From Heliopora coerulea (taxonomy: Eukaryota; Cnidaria; Anthozoa; Scleralcyonacea; Helioporidae): DNA of 64,000 nt. Under the pieces are notes generated by a model. The model was not told the origin of the DNA. It saw only the letters and a program-made list of their open reading frames with translations, and did not search any database. The position numbers were made by a program, and so were the translations under genes. The DNA lies in assembly GCA_030142905.1 (NCBI GenBank), contig JASJOG010000010.1, forward strand, positions 1,625,501 through 1,689,500, in the 5' to 3' direction. Of the stretch, positions 1 to 12,700 are shown one piece after another; position 1 is the first letter of the stretch, and each line of letters opens with the position of its first letter.

Positions 1-495
1 AGTAACTTACAAAACTCGTTTCCGCCTTGTATCAGGATATAAAGTACATGTGCCTAATGTATAATCATAAAAGTTCTAAACTTCATTTTTTGTCAACAAC
101 CGGAAATCTATTCCTTCTTGGAATATATTAATTGTTTTGTTTTAGAAGAGGTATTAACCCTTTCATGCTAACTGTTGCCGTACAACAACGAATTACAACA
201 GAGGAACAAATGAATGAACAAGACAAAAACAAAAGGGAACAAAGCATATAAGGGGGAAAAATCATGCATGAAAGAGTTAGTTGTGAAATGAGAAGGCTTC
301 TTGAGAGAAGTGAATTTTGGAGGATAGGTGTGGTAGGGGATACATGATATGGTGCAATAAGTTTACGGACTATACGTTATATGCTTGTCATGCACTTCTG
401 GTATAATAACCATTTGGCCATCTCTGTATCATAGTCAAGTATTAATTTCCTTCAGAAACACCTAACTAATCCCAGTATTTTATTTGCCATGATAG

Positions 496-742
496 CGATG
501 GCTTTGCAAATTCTGCTGTGTTGTCAGTGACCATGGATCCTCCACTACCTGTTCCCTTTCAAGAACCATTTGAATTTTTATTGAAAAATCGTAAGGTTAG
601 TTTTCTTTGTCTTTTTCTCATGATCACAAAGTCGAGCAAAACGAATATTTTGTAACCAGAATGATTGAAACACGTATTTTTCTTAATTTTTTAAGGAGGG
701 AGAGTTTGACAAACCAAAGTGTGTGTTCTTCAACAATTCTTG
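496..742 (+). CDS. aGPCR exons: end of GAIN domain, before the GPS
   Basis: Two exons (496-595 and 696-742) encode segments typical of GAIN subdomain B: NSAVLSVTM...PPLPVPFQEPFEF, then FDKPKCVFFNNSW, where a conserved Cys starts the GPS disulphide pair. The second exon ends two bases into a Trp codon that is completed by the first base of the 1466 exon. The acceptor at 495 is a choice: an alternative acceptor near 474 is also open in frame. Confidence 0.75.
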
Positions 743-3700
743 GTATGTAATTTTTCTTGCCATAGTAAAAATTAATGATAATGATATAGTGATAATACTA
801 CTGATAGTTATATTGATAATGATAATAATAATCAGCATATTTGAGGATTTATGAGTCTAAAGTTCTCCTGAAGATCCTTGCTGTGGCTAAAAAACGAGTC
901 GTTTACAATATTTACAGTGTTTTTCTATTTGTTTCTCTCTGATGTCCCACGTACTTAGATTCTTTCTGATAATGCCCAAGGCACCTATTGCAACAGGGAT
1001 GGAGGTTAATTATCGCTGTTCCAGATTTTCGTAGCCCATAACGCCCGATCTCTAATATATAAAACACTCGAGCCTTTTTTCAAGTTTTGCATTTGTCGCC
1101 TTCTTCCTATGCTAATCTCCCCACGATACTAAGCTTTTCAGGACATAAATGAAATGTCTGAGAAAAAATTACTATAGGCTCGTGCTCTTAGAAATTCAGT
1201 AAAATTTTTAAACTTTTGTAATTATTAGTAAGGACGTTGCAGGATTTATTTCCCCGCTCAGATCATGAAAATTCTAAATTGCTCCCGCTCCTTATCTAGA
1301 AATCTTTTATCGAAGGGGCATGCAACATCTGTAACTTGGGTTAGTCTTCTTAGGGTTACCTAATCATGTTCGACAATGTCGGATCGAGTTTCTTATCACA
1401 ATACAATTATAATTCTTATTATTTGTCGTATGTTCGTGAACTTCTCATGTAAAAATCTGAACTAGGTATCCTGGATCGTGGTCAACAAAGGGCTGCACGG
1501 TTCACAACGCTACGGTGAATTTTACAGTATGTCATTGTCACCACATGACCAGTTTTTCCATTCTGATGCAAGTGAAGGACGTCAAGCTGTCAGTAAGTTG
1601 GTTTTTATAGCTATCACAAAATATTTAAACAAGACAAACAAGCAATTAAGCCTTGATCCGACTGAAATGTTGGAGCTCAAATGGACGTGTTAATTTCGAA
1701 ACAAAACTGTACTGGTCGTTTGTTGAAAAAGTTAAACGTTTCCCGAAAGAACTACTCTCGCTTCTTGGCGCAGATACCTATTTTTAGTGCACACTGATTA
1801 AAATAACATTTACTGAGATCCAACTCTACAGACTTAGGTTTAAGTCCAGATGCCAGGATTGTTTTAAGCCTTATAGACGTATATCTTGAAGATTTCCATC
1901 ATAGGAAGTGCAGTATTTCTTACATAAACACACCACAGAAGATTTTTTCAATCCCTTTTAAAGCAGATGACTTTGCCTGAATAAAGGTGCCGATAACTAC
2001 AAGCCTTAGATGTCTCGACAGTTACATTGAGGCGGTAGTTTAATTTTTTAAAACTTTTTAAGAAAGGATACATAATTATGCAAAGTATTGCAAAACCAAA
2101 TATCTGTCAGCAAAGAGTTACGGAAAATAGATACAATACATTATCGAGGTCGTGAAGAAATAACATCATGTTCTAATTCTATAGAGAGCATTGAACGTTT
2201 CAAAAGTTTTATTCATCCAAAAGGAAAACAGTGGGGAAATAAGACAACAACGACTAGCTCTCAAGATTCTTCTTAACCGTTCTTGCATATGTCCACGCCA
2301 TCTCAAGCGAGACAACTCAAGCAATGCGAATGCAGACATGATTACGTTTAAGCTACGAAATCACACATGCATGTTCGTTGCCATCGATGGACGTTCAGGG
2401 AAAATGGCCTCTGAACTATTGCAGAAGGAAAGTCTGTCCTCCAGAGAGGCAGTGTATGTTGTTTCGCGTGTACAAGTACGAGACGCAAGCGAGTGATTGT
2501 ATGTCCGATACAACACCGACGCAAATATTTAAGTAGTTATAATACAAGTACATATAAATATTCATGTTTTTCAAAAATGGTGAAGGTTTCGATTATTTTA
2601 GCCGGAAAAATAGCACTAAAAGTTCATGTATGTCAGCAGTTGTAGTAATATTTTAAAACACAAGCTAGAGTGCTTAATCGGATTTAAAACACGAGGCGAC
2701 AACCGAGAGTTTTAGATCCAATTAAGCACGTTCTGCGAGTTATTTAAATGACTTGAAAAACGAACCTTTTAGTTTGCTAGTTCGCAAAGAAAATTTGAAA
2801 AATGTTTTTTAAGCCGCAAAAATTTGAGAAGAAAAGTAAGCATGTTTTTATGACATAAACTCTTTAAGTACGAATAGGGGTCAAAATGACCCGGCAAAAA
2901 ACAAAAGAACCAGTGAGTGAACAAAGGAAAAACAAAGAGAGAACAAAGAAAAAAAGGACCAAAATTCAGGAGTTAAAGAGTTAAAAGACACGTCACGGTT
3001 ATGGTTTCCTTCGAACTTTTGAATTTCAGACACAACAATTCTATTGTTTTTTCTTCATGAAATATTGGAGAGTGTTATAAGTTTTATTAATTATTGATAG
3101 TCGGTTGACAATAACTATCGCTCATGCTAAAACCAATGATGTCAGCGTTTTTACATGTACATTTAAGCAAATAACAAATAACGCCTTCTTTGGGTTTTTT
3201 AGTACACAAATGAACTCATCCTTGGTTGGGTAACCCGAATCGGTTTATACATATCTTTGGTTGCTCTTGGGCTTGCTTTTGTCACTTTTGTGTGCCAGCC
3301 GTAAGTATATAACCTGGATATTTTTACATTTTCAGATCAAACGGTCGTTTCTTATTTATCAGAATATTTGTTTTACATTTAGAAGACCTTGTGCCCATAG
3401 AGATGGCGCAAGATGTTTCAAGTTGTGTGAACAAGGTTACAGACCAACGTAAGTATGGTGCAATAAACAGGAGCGGATTCGTAATCGAAGTTGAGGAGTG
3501 GGGGGAAGCGAAACAGGTCAACATCTGCTACATTCGATGTTTTGATCCGACATTTTCAACATTTAGGCTCATGATCTGTTTGCACCATCGGATCTGCCCT
3601 TGTGGTGTTCATATAGGGCCTTAATTGTGTTTATCCTACCGGCTTACCCAGTTGAAGTCTCGTTGAAAAACACACTCGTGTATGTCAATTTCAAATTGAA

Positions 3701-6700
3701 CTCGAAACCTTATGGTTACTAATACTAATACTAATACTAATATCGGTTCATACAGAATCGTTTTATTTTGAGTAAAAGCACTGCAAAGAGTTGCCTACTT
3801 GTACCTTGACGTGTTGCTACATCTTTCACTAGATATTTGAAAAAGGTCCGTGGAAGTATTCATTCAAATTTGATATTTTCTCTTGCTGTTGGAGAAGCTC
3901 TTTTCCTTTGGGGAATCGACAAGACAGAGGATAAGGTAATATCAAACGTCTTGCGCATACGGAATTATGAAAATAAGTGGAGTTTTTAAGCGCAGTCGGC
4001 TACTAATGATTATTGATACAATTTTCAATCACAAGAACACACCTAATTGTTTGATGATCTGCTAAGGGTGTAATAACTAGTTTTCACACTGTTCTTCGCA
4101 TACTTATGAGTGTTTTGATTTTTCAACCCAAGCATTGTAATCTCATCCGGTAAGTTAAACACTATCCAAAACATTTCCTACTGGAAATGAAGCTCCCCTC
4201 GTAGAGCCAAGTCCTTATCACACTTGCCAAAATTGTTTAACCATTACATATTAATTGCTAAGTTTCAAGGTTTTGATTCGTGACCTCTTTCTTTTTCTTT
4301 CGTCGCTTTCTTGACCAACACGTAGGTGACCTGTTATACTGTTGCGGCGTTGCTACATTATTTCTTCCTCGTTGCATTTCACTGGATGGCTGCCGAAGGA
4401 GTGATCTTATATATTGTGCTAGTAAAAGTATTTCAGAGGAAAAGTTCCAAAAAGGATAAACGGATGTTTATGATAATATGCTGGGGTAAGTTTGTTGGTG
4501 CTTGTTTCCTTCCATCCGTCCTTACTTCTCTCTTTCCTTTCATCCTTTCTTCCTTGTTTTGTTCCTTCCTACCTCACAGAAAGTGGAGGTGTCAAGGAGA
4601 ACAAGGGTGGGATTTACTCCTAGAGAAAAATTTTGACTTATTTCAAATTCCTCCGGAAACTTATAATCAAAGTAAAGGGTTGGAGCTGTATTTCTTATTC
4701 GCCAATTATAAAGCGAAAATGCACTTTGAATAAAAAATTCGAGATATTTTTACCATGTTACGATTTTTCATAAGTGTCATGATATTTGAATATTTGATAA
4801 TGCCACTAATTGTTATTTTTCGCCCTGAATTTGGCTTGTTTATTTTGGGTGTTGCCTCCTCAAAAATTCCTTCGCTACTCGTTAGTGGGTCGAATTGTAA
4901 GTCTGGTGCAGCGCATAGCATCTTCGTCAGACAGCTTGTTTTCCAATAATTAATGGAAGGTGCAATACAGTATGTTTTGACCTCTTGCTTCAGGGATACC
5001 AGCTGCTATTGTGAGCATTTCCCTGGCAGTGGGCTATAAAAATTATCTACATGAGAAATGGTAAGTTGTTTATCTAACGTATATATTATTATTATTATTA
5101 TTGCAGTCATTACCATTGTACAATGCCCTGACACTTTCCATCTCAGAAATTACTGCTAGTTTATTGCATTCTTGATTCGAATCCAGCTGCTGCACTGTAA
5201 CTTTCGTTCAGCCAACTCTGATCATGAATCAGATGGACACTAACAGACTTTAATGAATCAAATTGTTGTTTTATGATCTAAAGGTAAAAAGAACAAATAA
5301 AGGTTTTTTGTGATTGGTAAGAGGAGCGATGTGTGGTTGAATATTGATCGTAAAGAAACGCCATTCTGTACAGATGACAGAAAAATCACGTGGAGCTTAT
5401 GCGAGGTTTCATTGGTTTATTTAATAGTAAAGAACGCTTGTTTGCCAAATGTTCTCTTAAAAAATGAAAATTGACCCAAACAAAACAGTTGTTCAGAAAG
5501 TTGTCGAGAATAGAGCCTAATTTTATTTTTCGCAATCAGTTTGCAAAAATTGTTTGCCAACTTTTGCGACGTTCACCCATGCAACTTTGGATTTGCCAAC
5601 CCTTGAGTGCAAAACTTTTGTTTGTCGTGTGAAAACGCCTTAACACCCTTTCCGAAAACTTTTGAGAAAAAAGTTAGTAACTTAGCAGTGTTAAGATTTA
5701 AGTAGAGGTTTTGCTATTTATTGTCGTCTGATAGTTCAAAAATTACTCAATAATAATGAAGGGCACAGCGAAGATGACCACCAGTTGTTAGGATTACTCT
5801 CTGTTTTGTTTCTGATCTGTAGCACTAACGTCGTGGGTAACATACCATCGAAAAAAGGTTCGCTTTAAGTTCAATTTCATAGTTTATTTTGAACGTTCAT
5901 TCAAAAATTAATATTTCGTTACAGTTGTTGGTTATCAGTTAAGCATGGCTTAATTTGGAGTTTTGTTGGTCCAGCTCTTACGATCATTACGGTGAGTTAA
6001 ATGCCATTGGCTGTGGGAAATAGAGGAAGCAAAGATCTTAAAAGACAGAAAACTAATTTAAAGGTCAACTAATTGTCTGGTTGGCAGACTAGATTGTTGT
6101 CTGAATGGCTCGTTTGTGTGACAGGGACATATTACCACAGGGTCAATCTCTTCAGTAGCTAACTCCAGAGACAGGTGATCAGCGAGCACTTATCCCTCTG
6201 GAAGAGTTAACCTGTTAATTTAGTTAGTCCAAGATAAGAAATTATCACTAATTTTAATCCTAACCCAGACTCTAAGTAGTCTCTGCTAATTAGAGGGTTC
6301 CTAGAACACGGCATACTGGCTCTCTGGCACGCTGGCTGGTGTACTAGCTTGTTGAAGACATCCTGGCTTGTGTGCTGTCTTACTTGCCGCCTGGCTGGCT
6401 AATGGGCTTTCAAGTTGACTGGCGTGCTGACTGGTGTACTAATCTCCTTTAGGAGTCTTGCCTTGACTGCAGACTTCCTTGCTGGCTGGCTGGCCAATGG
6501 CCTGACGGGTTGGCTTGCGTGCTGGCAAGCTTGCTAGCTGATTATCCGGCTAGTATGCAGGTCTGACCAACATGATCGATTTTCTATCTAGCAGCTGGCG
6601 GGATGTCTGGGTGGCTGCTTCACTGACGTTCTGAAAGGGTACCTGATAGCCTACCAAGTTGTCTCGGCGCAACTTGCGTTCTCGTTTCGCTTGAGATTTA

Positions 6701-9700
6701 TTTACTGTCGGTTGAACTTGTAAGGTAAAGTTTAGTTTCAATTTTTGCATAATTTTTCTCTACAAGGTAAATCTCTTCTTCCTGTGTTGTACATTCCGAG
6801 TAATGCGCAAAAGACAAAGATGGGATAAAAAAGACAGAGAAATGGCTGACAAAATTAGGTTGGTTTAGTACAGTTGTACATTTATTTATTTTACCTAGAA
6901 TAACTTGTCGCTCAACATATCTCATTCTTATGATCGTCTGGACTTTGTTGTTCCTTGCGATGGTAAGTTGCCATTTTCTATTCGGCGTCGCGAAGTGCGT
7001 ATATTGAATCTACCGAATTTCTACTTGATTGCACTGTACTGCACAGACCACATTGTATTGTTGTGAGTTGTTGTGTAGGACCATGTGGTGTCGCGTCGTA
7101 TTGTTTTGTGCTGTGTAATGTTGCGTTGTGCTGTGCTACGTTCTACCCTGTGTTGTGTCATGCGGTGTTAAACTGTTCTGGGCTGCTTTGCGTTGTACTG
7201 TACTGTGTTAGGTTGAGTTGTCTTGTGTTGCGTTTGTAATAAACTTGTTGCATCTTGCTGTGTTGAGTTATGTTGCGTTATCCGTTACGTGACGTCGTAT
7301 TCAGTTTTACTGCGTTGTGTTGTTATGCTTGCAATGAAGCGTTGTCCTGTGCCACTCTTAACCCCGTCGTTAGGTGTTGTCACTTGTTATGCTGTAATTT
7401 TTCAGGTTTTAATTTGCTGTTTTGTACAGGAAACATTCTCCGTGTGTTCATAGAGTAAGCGAAACACCAGTGGACGTTTGGGAATACTACACATTGGGAG
7501 TATTCCACTGCCATTTAGGATTATTCCTTTCTTCCACCTGTATTTCTTTAACTCTATAAGAGCCCGTACAAAATTTTCCTGTTTCTTTTATAAAATAACC
7601 AATTGAAAACAAGGACAACTTAAAAATAAAGTTTGCTTATCGGGATCAGCGAAATATAAATCGCCTCGCTAGCTAGAACTCGAGGCGCGTTTCTTCAAGT
7701 TTTAGAAAGATTACCTTAAGCCAATTGGAGAACATTGCAAGATATGTTCCAATGTAGATTCGAACCATATTGCTTTTCAGTGGTGTAGTGAACGTCAAAA
7801 ACATGCACCAGAAAACCTTAAAAACCGTAAGGTAAAGGGAATAGCTGACACTATCCCTCTTACAAGTGACACTCGATACCGACCACCCCTTTCCCCTTTT
7901 TACCCCCACGTGCACGCCTGTAGCTTTTAACATCGAATGAAAACGGCGTCGTTAATTGACTATTTTGTTGAAGAAATAAAATTGTTTTGTGTCTCCTTAA
8001 TAGTTATATTCTTACTGACAGGTACTGGACAAAAGGTGCAGCCATAGTCACATGTCTGCTTGGAGTAACTTGGATTTTTGGGGTTTTCTTCATACACAGT
8101 GATTCTGTTGTTATGGCATATCTATTTAATATTTGCAATGTCTTTCAGGTGAGGATAAACATATGCCTTTGTCAAAATGCTTAGAACTTTAGCATTTAAT
8201 CTTTTAAAATTTAGTGTTTGTTATATCGGTTCACTAACTCTTTAGCCTTAAATGTGAGACTTTGTACTGTTGAAGTTGCAGTTAAAAGCAGAATTGTATA
8301 ACCCCATGTACACTATATAAACTCACCGAGTTTGCCCCAAGTTGAACTCATTCACCTGTGAAGATGAGTTAGTTTAAATTGGGACGGATTTGGGTTATTT
8401 GCATTTGCCCCTCAGTCCAGATTAAAGCCAGCTTGAGGTTAGACTAACACAAATTTGTTTGCACGGCATAAAATTGTCTTAATGAAATATATTTGTTCTT
8501 CGATTGCTATGCATTTGATCAGAAGATGCAAACCCAAAGAAGTATCCTATGCCGCAATTCAATCTATACTTGAGGAGTAGAAAATAGTCACTCATTTTCA
8601 CTAAAATCCTGACAACACATTTACAACTTGCAATATACTTACCGGTAGTTTTTAGTAGTTCTTTCCTTTTCGTTTGTTAATAATGTGAATATTGCATAAA
8701 ATGTCCTGTAATAATAGTTTTTATGTTTATTATTTAGATAAGGGGTGTGGCCTTTTGATAGGCAGAAATGTAAAAGCTATGAGGGGCTGTCATTATTAAA
8801 TAAATGAACGAACAGATGAACGAAGGAACGAATGAATGAGCGAATGAATGGATGGATAAATCAATGAATGAATGAATGGATAAGTTTTCAGTTGTATACC
8901 TTAAAATGAGTTGAATTTTGAAATAACTATTTTGGTAATTTGTATCATTTATCTGCTCAATCGAGCTTAAAGACGTGTCATGGAGGTTATACGAAATTCA
9001 CTATTCATAATTTGCTTTTGAGCTGTGAGCTTTTTTCTCTGCTTCAGGGTTTCTTCATTTTTATCTTTCATTGCTTAATGGATGAAAAGGTAAGACTAAC
9101 TTGGTCAAATTGCGTGTTGGAGCTAGTTTGTCAATGATAGTTACTTGTTTAAAATTCCTTTTTATGTTACACTGTGGTATCACTTGGCAAAATGCACTGG
9201 CAGTTATTACTTGATAGCTTTGTCCTATTGACTTCCCGAATTAACGACAAAAATAACTTAGGGGCAAAACGTACATTGTTTTATTTCGAAATATCGCAAT
9301 ATAAACAAGGCCGTTCCGAAACACGACTTTAATCAACCTCATACCCAGGGTCTTATCTCCGCTCATCGCTGCGGAGGAAGGCGAGTTTTACTTGGTTGCA
9401 GCTGGTTGGCACATGTATGGAAAAATATATTAACTATTTTTACAGCCATATGGAGAGTTTTTGCTTCCCATCGCTTTATTACAACCCACATGGTGTTCAT
9501 AGTGATATATTAAGACGACTCTTTCAATAAAATTTGTTTTTTAGATAAGGCAACAGTATTACCAGGTTCTATGTTTAGTAACTAATGATGAACCTCGTTC
9601 GAGTACTTCTGGCACAGCAAAGAAAGAGCGGCGACGAAGCACTTTTAATAGTTGGGTAAGCTAACATCATGTTTCAGAATCATCCTCAGGGTAACATGAA

Positions 9701-12700
9701 CAGAATGTTTCATGATAAACCTACACATAAACTCTCATCTTTGTGGTTACCGGACCTCTGCTCTACCAATAGAGCTAACGAATCAAGTGAGATCAGTATA
9801 CTCGTTTAATGCATTTTGAGTTCACGAGAGATTATCACAACAAGTTGAATCGACAGCTCAATTGGGAGAGCAGCGGTCCTGTAACCCGAAGATGCGTGTT
9901 CGAATCCCACTAAAGTCAAATTTTCTAATTAACTTTTGCAGTGTTGGTTTACCATGAAATATTCTAACATTATATTGTGACGGTATTGCTACTTTTAATA
10001 TGATACCAATAATGTAAATGGTGTTGCTAGTAAAGCTAGAAATTAGATAATCAAACGGATAAATCAACCCTATATGATCTGAGGAGGCCGATGGGTTCCC
10101 AAGTGATTATCCTGTCACAACGTTATGACGTTTTTACTTAGGAGTTGAATTTTGGTGACTTTAATTAAAATTTGTGAATCTTATAGTTTGATTCTTTTAC
10201 TCTTTTTTATTCTTTGTTACCACTTTTTGAAGGACATGAAATGCCCAGTCCCCTTTTACGGTCAGATAAATAATTTCAGTTTTGTTTTTTTTTTAAATTA
10301 ATACATTACGGGTTATTTTGGTTACTTCGTAGTGTATTTCTGCGAAAAAAAGTATTTTACTCTTTAATGTCTCGATGTTTTACTATTATGTGCAAATTTT
10401 CTTTCGCTGTCTGTCGAAGTGTTTTTGCCGTAAATTAAACGAAATGTATTTTGTAATGAAGTATACAGAATATGACCTCATATTGATGTCGTAACCAATC
10501 TGCATCACGTCATACAAAATGAGGAAGAATTTGTGATCGGGAGCTGGTGTACTGGGTTTCATTGGCTCATAGACGTAATTATAAGAAAGCTACGAGTGCC
10601 TAACGGCACCGGGGATTTGAGATGCCAAAAATGCCCGGGTCAGGTAGCGTTGACAAGGCTCAGATAAAAATGCGAGAATTATCTTGGTTACTATGATATG
10701 TGGCAGAGTATGCGGCAAAATATTAAAATAGTAATACACATACAGTTTGACCAATCTATTCTGCTACAACCTGGTAATGGATGGTATCATGTTGGATGAT
10801 ACTTTGCCAATAGAAATTTCAACGTCCAAAATATGATAAAAGTTCACTGAGAATTTACTTTAATGTATCTTGCTCAGCATTCTTGCGATCTCCTTTGAAC
10901 GCCAACAGTGATATGGAAACGGCTGCCCACAATGCCGCAAGAAGCGATCTAAAGTCCACTCTCTGTGAATCTGTCACATTTTCATTTTCCTTATCTTTAA
11001 CACCTGTTTTCTACTGGTGGCGTTATCTTTCAAAGATGGTTTTATTTCAATAGAAAATGTACTTAATCATTTTAGTTGTGGTCTGTCATGCCGTTGAGGA
11101 ACCTAGAAAGTAAATCAGAAAGCTGTCCTACAGGTATGTTATTCTGAGCTCAGGCATTTTATTATGTGAAACACAAGATAAAAAAAGGGAGCAAAGAGTG
11201 AGTCACGTCCCAACAGACTCGATAAACTTGAGGCCATAGGAAGTACACCGTCTGGTATTGAATCGTAAAGTGCACCAATTACTGGACGATGAGAGCATAA
11301 AAATGGATATCTGATTCAGTTTGTTCTGCTGACATATCCTCTACGAGGCAATAAACGGTAGCCAGTAATTTCATAATGAATTTTATCCAACCTATACCTT
11401 ATATAAATCAAATATCTATAATTTTATTAAGGTAAAACAAGCTTCTGAGAATGCTTGTTTAAGTTACCACCTTTAAGTTTCTTAAAACACGCCCATGTTG
11501 TAACAGTCGGACACACACACCTCCATTAAAGCCTATTTATGTTGTAGTATATAATTAGTACTCAACTGTCTCAGCAACAACTGTGCTTAAAGAATTCAAA
11601 CCCCTGATGAAACTGTTCATTGAAGCATGGAATGATAAACAAGGTCAAATCTGAGAAATATTTTCCTGGACTACTATTTTTACTATCTTATTGGGAGTAG
11701 CTAAAAGGTCGATATTAAAAGCATTTCATTTTTAAAGTACTCAGCGCTTTGTTTTTCTAGTGGCAGAAAATACGATGAAAAGAATCACTACCTCTACGCA
11801 CTCTCTTTCACAATCAGTAGACGTCGACCGAAAATTACAAGAAACCAAACAAGAAGGACTACGACTGCGAGGAATGAGCTCAATCTACCACGACAGCGAT
11901 GAAAATATGGTAAGGAATACTAAGTCAATGTGTAAAAGACGTTTCCTTGATGTTAATTTGCTGGATGGTTTGCAGTTTACTGGACTCTTAAAGGTAAAGG
12001 TAAAGTACCTTTATTTATACTGGATAACCCTATCAGCTATCTGAGCTGTTCTCCCCAGAGGTCCAGTAAGAGCCACTCCTCATGGGTCCAGTGTTACTAC
12101 AAGAGGAAACCGGAGTACCCGGAGAAAACCTGCGATGCTTGGTAGAGTCAAACTGGACAACACTCTTCTCACATGTGAGAATGATAACTTTAACAAGATA
12201 ACTGCACGGAGCCGGAATCGAACCCAAGTCATAGTGGTGAGAGACACATAAACTTCCACTGTGCCACTACTACCAGAGTGCCACCTGTGCCACCTTTGCC
12301 ACCAGACGCTTGAAATAGTGATAGCAATCTCTTGCTCAACTAATCTGACCTAACCTTGACCATAACCAATTTGGTCTTAATTGTAGTAATTTTATGCTAA
12401 GTTTGTGTGATTTTTATGTGCTGCTGCATGATCCGCATTTTTATTGCACGGCTGTACAGACTATTTACTTCTCGAAATTAGTCCACCAAAGAACGTATAA
12501 AACATTTCGTTTCTGAAGCAGTTAAATACATTTTTAGCACGTTGATTGAGCATAACAACATTACTTCTCGCTTGTGTTCCAAGATCTTTGACATCATGGA
12601 GTAAACTACCCTCAATTCTACTACTGGCGAGTTATAGACTGTACCTGAAATCTGTGTTGAACATTGCAGAAACATTCTGTCGAATCTTAAAATGAAATTG

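Noticed and set aside
2088..2496. Coding exon in the intron after the GPS exon
   Set aside because: The GPS and TM1 exons join in phase without it; no resemblance to a GPCR stalk.
6550..6925. Minus-strand open frames in the TM5-TM6 intron
   Set aside because: No domain, and antisense to the aGPCR intron next to a minisatellite.
7223..7458. Cys/Val-rich small proteins in the aGPCR intron
   Set aside because: Translation of a TGTTGTG low-complexity tract.
9851..9910. Functional tRNA gene
   Set aside because: A-box and B-box are good, but the anticodon and acceptor stems have several mismatches and the T stem does not pair; it is better explained as a SINE head.
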